Shown: piece by piece, positions 12,041 to 24,150 of the stretch
How the letters are laid out: every line of letters starts with the position of its first letter
How positions within the stretch are numbered: the first letter of the stretch is position 1
Assembly: GCF_004337985.1 (NCBI RefSeq)
Contig: NW_021940918.1
Span: forward strand, 1,302,001-1,366,000
DNA from: Pyricularia pennisetigena
Lineage: Eukaryota; Ascomycota; Sordariomycetes; Magnaporthales; Pyriculariaceae
Direction of reading: 5' to 3'
Length of the DNA: 64,000 nt
Made by a program: the position numbers and the translations under genes
The notes under the pieces: generated by a model
Told to the model about the DNA's origin: nothing
Seen by the model: the letters and a program-made list of their open reading frames with translations, nothing else
Databases searched by the model: none

Positions 12041-12064
12041 TGATTGACTGACTGATTGACTGAC
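12041..12064. repeat. Two tandem copies of TGATTGACTGAC
   Basis: A perfect 12-nt direct repeat, with a further partial TGACTGG unit after it. It is about 230-255 nt upstream of the yak1 ATG, in its promoter or 5' UTR. Confidence 0.85.
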
Positions 12065-12360
12065 TGGTTGATGGACAGTGCGCAATATTGAGAGGTGGGC
12101 TGCCTCGACAAGGTGGGAGCCCAAGCTAGGCATGCTCTGAGGGGGTGCGACCACGCTACGGAGTACGCCCAAGCCCACCTGCAGGTAATCAATTGATCAC
12201 AGAAAGCGTGCAGCTATTTTTGACGCCTCGTTGTAGGCAGGGTACTCGCTACCCTACTACATGTACCATATCGAAAAGTAACAGCAAGATTTCCTGTCAT
12301 CGCAAGAGAATGTAGTTTCTGGAATCCTCGAAAGCTAAGCAGGGAATAAAAGTAAAAGAT

Positions 12361-12399
12361 AAAAAAAAAAAAAAAAATAACCTCTCACTTTTTAGTGGT

Positions 12400-12430
<31 letters not shown>
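12361..12430. repeat. A17 and T30 tracts forming a potential hairpin
   Basis: A17 (12361-12377) and T30 (12401-12430) are separated by 23 nt, so the tracts are self-complementary. They are about 550-620 nt upstream of yak1. Confidence 0.9.
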
Positions 12431-12436
<6 letters not shown>

Positions 12437-13997
12437 CTTTTTCTCTCTCTTCGCCGTCCATCTCTTCTTTGCTATCTCGCTTGAGGTTGCTCATAACCAA
12501 ACATGGTCACAGTGCGCGGACAGCCCCCCTCCAAGCCTTTGGGCATTCGCGGCCTGACAATCACCCACCCAAGCCCATGAGCACAAATCAAGGCCGAGAA
12601 TGGCGCTGAGTCTGAGAACGCATCCATGAAGCTTGATTATTGTTTTTCTAAAACACGTCCAAGTCCGGAGGAATATGTTGAACATCAAATCAGTGTACAG
12701 CATGTGAGGGTTTGGCTTGTTTCTCTCATACACGCTATCGCATTGATTGCACTGTAAGTAGGCTGCAGAAGTCGCCAAAATGGCTTTCTCTGTCCCAATG
12801 ACGTACAGAAGGAGGAGCTACGACCAGGTTACCCAAGGGGACAGCACGGCTCGCATCATTTGCCAGGCCGCCCGCCCACTTACATTAGTTCTCCCGAGTA
12901 GTGATCCGAGCGTACCTAGTCTTTTTGGCAGGCAAGCCCAGGATGCCCCCAAAGCCCCTAGCCCCTATCCGTATCGCCTGACGACTTCGGTGAAAATGAC
13001 AAGTTCAAGAGCTATAAAGCACTTAAGCTGCGGGCAGATTAAAATCAAACAAGGCGAGGTATGATGTGAGCGCAACCAAAACGCCATTTTAGCAAAAATG
13101 CTCTCTAAGTTTGTGCTTGCATAAATTCAACCAAGCTGGCTTTTGAATTCGTTGGGCCGGGCGACGCCCTCTTTTTTTTAGTTGTAGCAGTCTGTCTACT
13201 TCCACCATAGATCATCCCCAGCCAATTAGGCCCAGATGGATTAAAACACAAAGTCCATCTTTTTTTGGGACACCAAAGAAAAAGAGAAACCAAGACCTTC
13301 CCATCCGTAACAATGCGAAAGAAAAAAGTTATCAATGTTTAGAATCGGTGGCCAAATATGTGGCAAGACACAGATATTAAGGACATAGTTTGCAGGAGGG
13401 TAGCAAAAAATTCGTAAGTCATAAGAGTCGAGAAGTAGGAAGTCGAAGAACGCAGTCCACTATGCTCGAGGTGGTATCCAGCAAGGAAATCAAATCGAAC
13501 GAAAACTTTTTCCCTCGTCAAGGGTAACAATGCGTGCAATACTACAAAGGGCCAAAACTCAGGATATTGTAAATGCCTCGCATAACATACCAGCATAGAG
13601 GAGAAATCGACGACAACGAGAGGAAGAGAACAGAGACATCTGGGAGGGCTGTTATGAAAACACGAGCCATTGAAACCGGGGAAGAAAAGACCATCCCATC
13701 CATTTTGTAAACCACAAGAGCATCGGAAAAGTAAACGAAAAATCAGAAAAGCTTCCAGTCGAGAGTGAGAACAAGTGCTCCTAGAACAAAAAATATTGCA
13801 GTCAAGCGCAAGACAAAACGCTTCACTGCGAGCACAGATGTTTTGGTTTTTTGGGTTGGTTTTTTTTTGGCTTCGTTTTATCTCTCCCATGCGATTTATC
13901 CAGGAGCGAACCTGTGTCGTTCACATGAACACCTTCGGGTTCACGTGGCAGATATGGGATACCAGACGCTTTGACTTCGAGTACAAAGATGAAGTGA

Positions 13998-15832
13998 TCA
14001 GCCTTGGTACCCCGAGAAGCCATTGTTGTTGAAGTTCTGTGGCTGGCCCTGCGGTGACGACCACTGAGCATTCGGTGCCTGTTGTCCGCGACCGTAGCCA
14101 CCTGCGCTGGGCGGGTTGCTGAATGGCATGGGCTGTTGGAAGCCTGCAGGAGACTGCGCCGAGTTGGGGCCAAAGTTGCCCTGAGGGCCGCTGAATTGGC
14201 CTGAAAGGATTAAATATTAGCACCATTTTCGAATAGGCTTTCATTTTTATGCAGTGGCAACCATCAACTTACCGCCGTACTGCGGGAAGTAGGTCGAGGG
14301 AGTTCCAGGGAAGCCAGGCCCTCCGGCGCTCTGAGGGCTGAAGGCTTGCGAAGGGTCGAAGTTGCCCTGAGGGTTGGTCGAGTTCTTATCTTTACCCCAC
14401 TATATGATCGATCGTACAAATGTTAGTCAACGACCCATCAAAAGAGCGTTATATTCTAGCGAAAGTTATGAGGTGAAGACCGTACGCTGCACTTGAGAGG
14501 TCGTCCGTTCACATTGTACCCGTTGAGGCCGCAAATGGCCTGAGCGGCGTTCTCGTGGCTGTCCATCTTGATGAACGCGAAACCACGATCCGCTTGGAAT
14601 CGAGACTCAACCACGTAGCCAAAATTCTGAAACAATGGAACAACGTCGTTGGCAGTGGTGTACGGGGTGAGGTTTCCGACGTAGCAGGTGGTCTGGTAGG
14701 CGGGTGTCTGGTTGACCACCATCTCGTAGCTCTGCATTCCGTGGGTCGGGAAGTGATGGTGACCGAACGGCGTCGTGGGGGTCATTCCCACGGCCGACAT
14801 GGCCTGTTGCTGGGCGATAGACGGTTGACCCTTCTGGTTTGCCCAGTTGCAGCGGATGGCGCGGGAGCCGAGCCACTCGCCGTCCATGGAGCTCAGGGCC
14901 TTCTCGGCGTCGGAGCGGTCGCGGAATGCAACGAAGCCATAACCACGGGATCGGCCGGTTTTCATGTCCCACATCACACGCGCCTCGGACACGGAGCCAA
15001 AGACGGAGAAGGCCTGGGTAAGAACCTCATCATTGACCTCATTGGAGAGATCACCCACGAAGATGTGGAAGTGATTGGACGTGTCCTCCTTGTTTGCGCT
15101 GGTTGCGGCCTGATAGGCCCAGTTGACTCGAATTTCCTAACGCCAGCGTTAGTCGTAAATTGTCAGACATACAAGGTAGTCTTGTTTTACTTTAGCCAGG
15201 TGCTTAGGAAGCTACCTAGCTACCTAGCTTGGGCGGCACGGCACGCAGGCACAACAGCTTGAAGAAAATATTTACTTACCGACTGGTGAACCCTCCTGCC
15301 GTTCAAAGTCTGCATGGCACGATCAGCCGCACCGGGATCGTCATACTCAACGAAACCGTAGTTGTAGCCCTTGGCCTGTTGATGTCGGCGGATTGAGTCA
15401 GCCACGTGTCTGCACAAATTGATACTATCTGCCGCAAGCACAGATAAGCCGCTAAGCTGGTAAACTTACGTTCTTGTCCGGGATGATCTTCACGTTCTGC
15501 ACATGGCCGGTTGTCTCAAAGATCTGACGCAGCACGTCCTCGGTGACCCGAGCGTCCAGGCCACCAACGTAAAGCGCGCGCTTGTTAGGCTCGGGCGCAG
15601 TGCGTCGGGTGAAGCCGCCGCCTGGAGACATCAGGGCACTCTGGTCACCAGCTCCCATGGGCGATGTGATGGCGGTCGGAATCGGGTTGGTGTTCTGGGG
15701 AATGTGCAGAGGCGGAGGGGCCATAGGACCGGATTGACCGTTCTGCGGATTGTCGAAGCCCGGCGCACCAGCATTGGCCTGGGGCGGGGGAGGCAGCTGA
15801 GTGCCCGGGGCAGGGGCTCCGTTATCAGCCAT
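13998..15832 (-). CDS. pub1: Poly(U)-binding protein Pub1 / TIA-1 family, three RRMs
   Basis: Predicted 479-aa mRNA-binding protein that binds U-rich RNA, affects mRNA stability and translation, and enters stress granules in yeast. Exons are 15832-15470, 15375-15280, 15136-14486, 14399-14273 and 14200-13998, all in phase. After a Pro/Gly-rich N-terminus come RRM1 (RALYVGGLDARVTEDVLRQI; AKGYNYGFVEYDDPGAADRA), RRM2 (HIFVGDLSNEVNDEVLTQAF; SRGYGFVAFRDRSDAEKAL) and RRM3 (TCYVGNLTPYTTANDVVPLF; DRGFAFIKMDSHENAAQAI), each with aromatic RNP1/RNP2 residues. A Gln/Asn/Gly/Phe-rich tail of about 110 residues follows RRM3 and is prion-like in composition. The order of three RRMs then a Q-rich tail is the Pub1/TIA-1 arrangement. 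Upstream lies a long pyrimidine-rich (in the sense strand) leader. Confidence 0.95.
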
Positions 15833-18438
15833 CGTGAGGTTGGAGGGGAAGGGTCGATTAACGTTTTTCGATCCGGGTGATTGAACTGATCAGTCAAAGA
15901 GGACCAAGGAGGCCGATATCGACGACTGGAGGGGAAGGGGCGAATGGGCGGACGCTAAGTTGTGGAGGAAGGAGCTTTGGCAGTGACAGAAAATCGAGCT
16001 AAGAAAGACGTTGATTGGCTTTTGCAACACGCAGGTGAAGAACAAAAAGAACAAGGACAAAAGAAAATCGATGCCGACACGCTTTCCGGGGTGCAAAAGG
16101 AGGGGAAACTCTGGCGCGCCAGTAAACGTGTTCGGCGAGGATTCGCACAAATGAAGTATGGTATGTATCTCGCACGGGAGTGGCGTCAAAGTGGTTCCCG
16201 CAACCGTTGTTGGCGATAAAAGTCGTCAGGCACCAAACAGATTTCGTAAGGCGACAAGGCTCAAACTTGTTCAAAATCTCCACGGTGGTGGGTGGCTTGT
16301 GCGCACAGGGGCGACGAGGAGAAAGCGGAGCGCGGATGAACAGGGACAAGGCCTGCGAGAAGTAAACGCATTAGGAAAAAAATGCCATGTGGAGCAGTTC
16401 TGATATCTTAAAGGAACCCCGGATCCTGTTGGATTTGCAGGCGGGTGTAGCAAGGTAGGTATGCCAATATTACCGTAGATCATTCAACTGGCGCTGGCGC
16501 GAACAGAAATACCTCCGATGTCAGAATCGGAGCTAGAAAAACAAGACTAGACGGAATTTTTATGAGACGGATTGGACAAGACGCCTACGGTAGAGAGTAG
16601 ATGCAATCAATGTAAGGATGAATAGAGGGCAAAGTGACAAAAGATAAGAGTAGTAGCGTCCAGACTTTGGTTGGCGAATAAATCCACTGAGCCAATGGAC
16701 AGTAAGAAACGCAACAGAGCGCGGACAATGAAGACTTGGAGAGAAAGATACAACGGAGAGGAAATGGAGGAAAGATGACGTTAAAGGAAAAGGAACTATC
16801 CTCCCACGGTGTCTCAACAGCAGCCGATCCGATCCGTGACTTGATTTCTCGAAATGGCGAAGACAGCAAGAGAGAGGGAGGAGGAGAGAGACGGGGGAGA
16901 AAAAAAAAAGGAATAAAAAGGCGGGACCGAAGAATTCAGGGCAGGTAGGATAGATGAGAAGGGCTGTGGTAGGAGGGGTGGGATGATGGTACATACAGTA
17001 CAGCACAGGCAACAGGTGATGGAGACATGGCACGATCGCTACCTGGGTACGCCCGGTTTGTCAACCACCTCGTACGCAATCAATTAAGCTTGAGAGCCTC
17101 CCTTTACTCCACTCCTTGGCTCCTCACTGAGATGTTCTTTTCCATGTATATTTATGTACACGGTAGGACGGACGCTGGTCACCCACTTGTGGCGATCATG
17201 TCCGATAATGTAGCGTGGGGGGAGTATCGTTTGAGAAAGCGTGAGCCGCCTGGCATGTAGGCAGGCTCGGGGCAAAGTACAAGGGGTCTGCAGCAAGATA
17301 CTGCATGCCGACAAACAGTCATAAACATGGAATTTATCGGAGTATCCGTCAAGTGGGGGACAGAATAGCACAAGCACCAAAAGAAATTCGCAATAGATGA
17401 TCGCCCCTAAATGGAATAACAAATCGTTCAAATCATCAATGCAGGTTTACGAGGGGGTTCCTTGGAGACGAGCTTATGGGTTTACCACTCTATAACATAA
17501 GTCATATTGAGGATGAATTGTGAGGTCGGAAGATGAAGACTTGAAGCAAAAACACAGTGTTGTTCAATCACTTTCTTGATCTGGTGCTAATGCAATCACT
17601 TGCTCTGTCGAAGTGTCAAAAATTTGAATACTTGGTAAGCTTGGACTGGGATTTTACAGCGAGTTGAAAATTTCCCCAGGTGTTGAACATCAAATACGGT
17701 AGATAAATCCCCTAAATGCATACGTACCTTTGTCCAAACCCTGAAAAGTACAGTCTCACTTTTTATTCATTTGTTCGCGAAATACTTCCTTGTCTATACC
17801 GTTACCTGTTCCGAGGAAGAAGACAAGAAAAAAACAAAAAAACGGTACGTATAACGAGACCTGGGATGATGGCTCCAACGCCACATTGGATGAATGTATA
17901 ATTACTGTCAAGTCAAGTCTGTGATAGATAAGGTGGGGCATCACTTTTTGATACTTTCGAGTTGGGATTATCTGGGGTCAAACAGCTCTCCGTAAGCGCA
18001 GGATAAATGGCCCCACACAGTAAGTTACAGTGCACGGCACGAGTGCCTAGCAACCCCAAGCGTAAGGAAGAGAGGACCCAAAGTGCAGCAGCATCCATCA
18101 GATGTGATTTGAGTTTCTGTCACAGATGGAATCCAACATCAACCACTCGCAACGTGACTAGGATCACTGTCACAAAACAGACAAATGCAAGATTGGCCCA
18201 CCTAATAAAGTAGAGAAGAAATCTGAAGTGCACCAGTCCGCTTCTCGACGCGGCCAACCAACGGTTGTCGCAGGCATAATTGCCGCCTGGTGGAGCTCTG
18301 CCGAGTGACCATTTTACGAATGCCCTCAATCAGAGGTTTCGGATACGACAACGCGCTGCTTTTCCCTTATCAATGGCCATCCGTACATGAAATAACTTCG
18401 ATTTTTTTTCCTCTATTTTCATATCTTCTAACCTTGCC
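15833..18438. other. Large divergent spacer between pub1 and the Mediator-like gene
   Basis: 2.6 kb. The stretch at about 16550-17030 is strongly purine-rich on the plus strand, i.e. CU-rich in the pub1 direction, which fits a long pub1 5' leader or promoter. The open frames there are compositional, not coding. Nothing else is recognised. Confidence 0.6.
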
Positions 18439-19954
18439 ATGTCGAGCCAAAAACCACCTCAGCGCTTGGATGCACTGGAGAGTATGGTCAATGATGTGGT
18501 AGGCAAGAGTCGACGTATTCACATACCCTAACCAGCTGCTCACCATACTGACATAATGCTGCATCCGTTCTCAACAGGTTGTTCAGACTGCAAAGGCTAT
18601 CAGGTCAAGTAGGGTTGATGGACCGCGAGCCGTGCCAGCAGTCTCGCATGGCCAGCGGATACAGGATCTGCACAATAACTTCAACTCGGTCCTTGACGAC
18701 ATGGAAAGCGAAATTATGAGGGTAAAAGCAATCCTCCAGCGTGATTTGGATCTCATGCGGGCGAAACGCCGCCTCGCCGTGATCCCGGAACCCGTCATGC
18801 TGTCGCAGCCGGTCGCAGTCACCGCCCCAGAGGCCCCTGTCTCATCAGGTCCTCCACAGCCTGGCGTCGTGCCGTCGGCAGCATCGGCGCCGCCCCAACC
18901 CCGACTTCAACTCAAGCAGCAGCCATTGGTGTCAGCCGCCACTTCCAATGCTGCTGCACGACCGCCTGTCGCAAAAATGAATGCCGGTGGTGCCCCGTTC
19001 CCTAATATGGGTGTTGGACACACGCCACAGGCCGGCGCCGTCAAGATGAAGACTGAGTCGCCACCCAAGCCATCGCCAGCCGCTTTGAATGTTCCAGGAA
19101 AACCACCTGTCCAGAAAGGGGGGGCGCCGCCGATGGTCAAGACGGCATCTGCTCCTGGTGCTAACGCTTCTGCCGTCAAGAAGGAATCACCAGGCATCAA
19201 ACACGCAAGCGTTGCCACAGCAAAGACAGGCTCGCCAGCCCTCAAGACCTCGACGCCTGTACCTCCAATCAAGAAAACCTCTCCTGTTTCCGCCCCAGTG
19301 AAGCCGTCACCAAAGGCGACTCCTCCACCCGCTGCTGCCACTGTGCCACCGCCGCAGGCAGCAGCGAAGGTGGCTCCTGCGCAGGCCGCTGCCCCTCAAC
19401 CCAAACCACAGCCTAGTTCGATTCAGCCTGCAGACTCCATGGACGGCATCATAGACTTGACCAATCCTGCTACCCTGCAAAACGGCACTGGAGGCATTGG
19501 TGCTGGGGCACCACCTCCACCTTCGGGAGCGGCTCCCCAGCTAAACTTTACAAACATGCAGTTCTCACTTGCTCCACCACTCAGCGCTACAGAGCCCCCG
19601 AACCCTTCAGGAGGCGACACCGACTTTGATCTCGACAGCTTCATCACCGATGCCACCAACAACCTCCTGACGGACCAGTTCGCGGGCGGCAATGGAACCG
19701 GCTCAGGCGCTGGACCGCCACCAGCCAGCGGCACTACCGGCGATCCTATGGATACCTCTGGCGGAGTTGGCGAGACGTCAACCAAGGTTGGTGTCAACTC
19801 CATGGACAAGGAGATTGATGATCTACTTCGACTTGACGGACCCATGGACCTGTCTTCTGCCGACGCTGCTGGTGGTTCGAGCTTCGACGACATGTGGATC
19901 GGGGCGGGAAATACCAACATGGGCGAGTTTGACAGTTCTTACTTTGAGATGTGA
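18439..19954 (+). CDS. Possible Mediator tail subunit (Med2-like), Pro/Ala/Lys-rich
   Basis: Predicted 478-aa protein from exons 18439-18498 and 18578-19954. The first 90 residues are helical with coiled-coil character (LDALESMVNDVVQTAKAI; FNSVLDDMESEIMRVKAIL) and are the only conserved-looking part. The spacing and the FxxxLDDxE segment recall the Med2 N-terminal domain of yeast and the Candida Tlo proteins. The rest is low complexity: Pro/Ala/Lys repeats, then acidic-hydrophobic segments (MDGIIDLT, FDLDSFITDATNNLL, FDDMWIG, EFDSSYFEM) that look like activation-domain motifs. The gene is nuclear by inference. The assignment rests on weak resemblance; a generic transcription regulator is the alternative. 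Confidence 0.45.
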
Positions 19955-20110
19955 GATAGTCTAGTATTGTTCGCTGAGAGATGAGGTGCACCCATTGCTA
20001 CCTCAAACGCCATGTTTTGGACAGATTGAATAAAGGGTGAGCTATCTTCGACGTTTGCTTGATAAAAATAATATATTCCAGGGACGTTAAGGAATGTGCC
20101 AGAGAAACCA

Positions 20111-20150
<40 letters not shown>

Positions 20151-20330
20151 TTGCATATTAAGAAGAAAAAAAAAACAAGGTCATCCGGTGACAGTCAAGG
20201 GGGTATTATGGACTACAGAACACAAACCGATTCTAAATCTAAGAGAAAAATATGTACCCAAGGAAACAAAAGAAAAGCATTTCAAAAAGAAGATGATGGT
20301 GTCAAAAGACCCGAACTCGAGAGGCCCAAC
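19955..20330. other. Convergent 3' spacer with (AT) microsatellite
   Basis: 376 nt between the Mediator-like gene and the GH5 gene, holding both 3' ends and the (AT)18 repeat. No gene is seen. Confidence 0.7.
20113..20148. repeat. (AT)18 microsatellite
   Basis: A perfect AT dinucleotide repeat of 36 nt between two convergent gene ends. Confidence 0.95.
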
Positions 20331-21751
20331 CTACGGCCCTTGAGTGGTGTCCCACATCTTGCCCAGCTTGTTCTTGACGTCGCTGTTCCTCCAGTCGCTC
20401 CAGTCCCTGTTGAGGACACCAAACGACTCGTCAAAGTCGGCCTGCTGGTTGCGGGCGTAGTAGCTCCCCTGCAGCGCCCAGATGGCCCAGTCGCCGTCGT
20501 TGCCGACGACGTAGTCGCGCAGGCAGTCGAGGTAAAAGTTGTCGGGCGAGTTCTGGTCGAAACCAAACTCGGACAGGATGAGGGGGCCCGTGTAGGGCTT
20601 GCCCTGCTCGAGGAGGAAGCCGTCAAAGGCTCCGTACAGCTGCCTCATGTACCAGCATGACTTGATGATGGGGTGGAAGTTGACCGTGAACGAATAGGCG
20701 TGCCATTCCCACACGTGCTTTTCTTTCCTGTTTTGGGGAGGAGCAGCTGGATCAGCATACAGAAAAAAAAAAGTTTGAAAAAAAGGCTCTGGGTTTTAGA
20801 GGTTTCATTGGCCAGCTTCCCATATGAGCAGTGTAAAAAGGTGAGGCATGACAAAAGAACAAACAAGAGACCGAGTACGAAACAAGAAAAAAGCAGGTGT
20901 GGTGGTACATACCAGTCCGAGACATCGAGCGGACGGGTCCGAACGTGCGACAGATCAGTCGACGATAGCGTCCCGCCGATGAGGATGAGCACATCGGGAT
21001 GCGTGCTGTGGATAAGACGGGCGGCGGCCGAGACCTGGTCGTACCAGTCCTGGCGGCCATTGAAGGTGCCCTGGGTGAGGAACTCACGGATCTCGTTGCG
21101 CACGCCCATGCCGACGACGCCCTTGTGGCCCTGCGCCCACGATGCCATGGCCTGCAGTCCGGCGAGCCACTCGTCCGTCTTGAAGAACCTCGAGTTTTTT
21201 TCGTTGTAGCCCGGCGCCGAAGCCCACCACCCATTGCCGTCGTCGAGGTTGCAGCACCAGGAGGCCCTGCTGACGTGGTTGTCCAGGATAGTCATGACGC
21301 CCTTGCTCCAGAGCGCATCCACCACCTTGGCGTGCGCGTCAATGATGGTTGCCGATTCGAGCCACGGGTTCTTGCCCACGGCCGCGGTGTACATGTCGCT
21401 CATGCTCTCTGCCGACACACCCGCCGCAGGAGCCGCGGCACGGAAGGAGTCGCTGACCTTGAGGCCCGGGTTGAGGGCCATGTCGGTCGAGTAGGTCAGG
21501 CGCACGCAGTTGAAGCCCGCGTTGGCGATCCACTCGGCGAGAAAGTCAACCGGCTGCTTGTGCAGACCCTCAGGGATGTTGACCTCCATATGCCCTCCCC
21601 AGTTGATGCACTTGAGCTTGACGCGCTTGTTTTCGGCGTTGACGATCCATCGACTTGACGACTTCAGAGGAAGCGGCGGCGCATCAAGAGCGGTAGCCAC
21701 CGTCGCCAGGCCGAAGAGGAGCGCGGCGCATACGCGTGTTAACGGCGCCAT
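20331..21751 (-). CDS. Secreted glycoside hydrolase family 5 (cellulase-like)
   Basis: Predicted 411-aa extracellular beta-glycanase or related glucosidase. Exons are 21751-20913 and 20727-20331, with a 185-nt intron splitting a Trp codon. The start MAPLTRVCAALLFGLATVAT gives a signal peptide of about 21 residues; an upstream in-frame start at 21829 would bury it and was not used. GH5 features: WGGHMEV near the N-terminus, NCVRLTYS (strand 2), GVMTILDNHVS (strand 3), GVRNEIRE with the acid/base Glu after Asn, and LILSEFGFD with the nucleophile Glu. There is no carbohydrate-binding module. The subfamily and substrate cannot be told from sequence alone. Confidence 0.88.
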
Positions 21752-22454
21752 GTTTCGGGGTATATTGTGGTCAACGAAGCCAAAACAGACCAAGCCTGTC
21801 CAGAACGGGATATATGTATATACTGTCAAGTCAGGGAGCGGTAGTGCGGAAGGCTATCGCGCAACAAAAGGGGTCTAAGAGATGTCGTTCGAGCTAAGGA
21901 TATATATATCCCGTTCCGGTTCGGGAAACCAGGGGCTTTGGGAACAAGATTTTAAATATAAAACAGCACCACTAACGTCAAGGCTGCTGGTCAGGCGGGG
22001 GCTCGCACACACCAGGCGTGGATGACAGCCTGACAGGAGTCAAAACGAACTCGAGGCGGGGAGAGGGTAACGGGAACGGTACAGGTACAAGACATTCCAT
22101 AAACTAACGTCATGCGATGGGCGCAGATGGGAGGGGGGACTAAAATGATATTTGTACAGTTGAGAACATGGAATCTCTCTTTTGCGCCGTTGCGCCATGG
22201 CATGGCCTCGTACCCGATGGCACAGAAAGGACGCCTAGCAGACTGGCAATGTCAATATCCATCAAAGGTGTTATAGCTCCAGTCCTGCAAAAAGTTAGGT
22301 TCCTAGGGGATATGAAAGGGTGACGCCCGGACCTGACAAGCAATCCAGGAACAGGAAGGACTACGAGGGGCTGTGTTCCTGGTGGCCCTCCATGATGGCA
22401 GCCATCCTTCGGCGGCTAGTCTAGTGACTTGGACACGCACGAACCCACCCGTGG

Positions 22455-22477
22455 AAAAAAAAAAAAAAAAAAAAAAA
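22455..22477. repeat. Poly(A) tract, 23 nt
   Basis: Uninterrupted A run in intergenic DNA. Confidence 0.95.
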
Positions 22478-23700
22478 GTCTGCACACTCAGTCAGTGGCA
22501 GTCCTGTCAGGGGTATGTACTGCAGGTACTTTGTTGTGTAGCTCCTCCTCACATCACCTAATTACAGATGGGGGCTGCAGGAAGCGGATGGTGTGCTGAG
22601 AACGAACCAAGCGAGCCAAGCAACAAAGTCACCGAGGAAAAAGCAGACGATCCCTGCCAGGAGAGACGTCCAGTAACCTGTGCTCGAGCAGAATGATTGG
22701 CAGCTGTATAGCGCCAACAATCAAAGGGGGCAAATGACAGATGGGCCTTGACGGTATAGCAGCATCGAATAAATGTCGTTGCTAACCCCCCCCCCCNGTG
22801 CGGGGATGCTTGTTTGTATGTTATTGTTAGGGTTGTTTCGGGCCGAACCCCCTGTTCCTTGTTTTCTCCCCTCGTGCAGTACCTTACCATCGTAGTTTTT
22901 CTGCATGTTGGACCTTCCTTTCCATCCGCATAAAAAGTGGCCAGCGCCATGAGCCACACACGTTGTAGTGTGCCCCAGAGTCGAGTGGCTTGCCACTTGG
23001 TTCTTAACGACGATTGGCTGCAACGTCCCGTACTTGTGCTGCACCATTGGCAAGGAACCATCTCAGCGACTTACTATTCGTGCTTGCTGTAATTACTTGC
23101 CTATCGAGTAATTGATGTGGCAGATACCGAACATATTGACCGGTATGGCCAAGAGCCTTGGCGGTAGGGTGAATGGAACGTACGGCAGTCATTTGTGTCC
23201 TACGAGCTGCTAACAGTAAACTAATCGGTGATCATTGCCCAAGTCTGTACTCTGTGAAATATTTGCGCGAGTGAGAGAGGGAGAAAAAGTAACCTCTTAT
23301 CACCCGACCGTGTGTTCTTGTCTTTAATCACCATTGGTTGACTAAAGGCGACATGCGGAATCTGACCATCTCTTGGCTCCCAGATTTAGTCAGGTCATTC
23401 GGCATCTGGAACTTCGTTAGCACGCGCCATTACCGGTAGTAGCATACTACTTTTCTTGGCAAGCTTTGGTTATAGTCCAGCAGAATACTCTAAAGCATGC
23501 CTTGCATGCCCGTGCATGACCTCTCTTCCGAAGGAGGGGGAAAACCACCCTCCATTCCATGAAAACATTGGAACGAATGCAAATCGGCTCTTTTCGAGAA
23601 GGCCAGCTAGAGTGTCCGTCCCAATTTTGATCAGGTGAGCGGGGGCATATGTCAAGCTATCCAATGTTTCGCGACTCGTAGTAGTTGTCTTGTTCTTGGT

Positions 23701-23701
<1 letters not shown>

Positions 23702-23733
<32 letters not shown>
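23702..23733. repeat. Poly(T) tract, 32 nt
   Basis: Uninterrupted T run, 420-450 nt past the PH gene stop. Confidence 0.95.
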
Positions 23734-23735
<2 letters not shown>

Positions 23736-24150
23736 AAAGTAATGACTTTTCTTGCCCACAAATTCCTGGACTATTCGTGACTGATGCTTTTGTCATCCCG
23801 TGGACATGAGCGTGTGTGGAAAGGAGTACCAATGTCCGTCAAAAATTCCTCCAAACTGTTATATGAAACTTTTCAGCGCTTTCCACTCAAAAGACGATGT
23901 CAGTCGGATTAACAGTGCAAATTTATTGATTAATAGTATAATTCGTTCCTCCCTCGCTTTCATAAGTCGTCAACATCATTCCAACAAAACATAAGTAGCC
24001 TGCCAGCATATGCCGGGAAGCAGAAAAGTATACACGCAAACTTCTGCACGGGGATAATCCTCGTGAGCAAAGAGTAATCATTAGGCTCTTGGAATCCACA
24101 ATTAACACCTATATCCGGTAAGGTTTTCCGGTTTTCGTCTTGTTCGCCCC

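Larger units (their letters stand above)
11812..13997. other. yak1 upstream region and pub1 3' flank
   Basis: About 2.2 kb between two minus-strand genes. The yak1-proximal part holds a tandem 12-mer (12041-12064), an A17 tract at 12361-12377 and a T30 tract at 12401-12430. The distal kilobase has no convincing frame and is likely pub1 3' UTR and spacer. Confidence 0.65.
21752..24150. other. Gene-poor spacer between GH5 and PH genes
   Basis: About 2.4 kb holding the GH5 promoter (AT-rich, ATATATAT near 21900) and the PH-gene 3' flank. Also present are A23 at 22455-22477, a C-run ending in an ambiguous base at 22797, and T32 at 23702-23733. No credible frame was found. Confidence 0.6.

Noticed and set aside
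14555..15262. 235-codon plus-strand frame over pub1.
   Set aside because: Antisense to RRM2 and RRM3 and crosses real introns of pub1; no domain of its own.
16560..17033. 157-codon minus-strand frame rich in Pro, Leu and Phe upstream of pub1.
   Set aside because: Composition follows the CU-rich leader; no conserved motif and no splice support.
21752..21829. Upstream in-frame start for the GH5 gene.
   Set aside because: It would place 26 residues before the signal peptide, which must be at the N-terminus for secretion.
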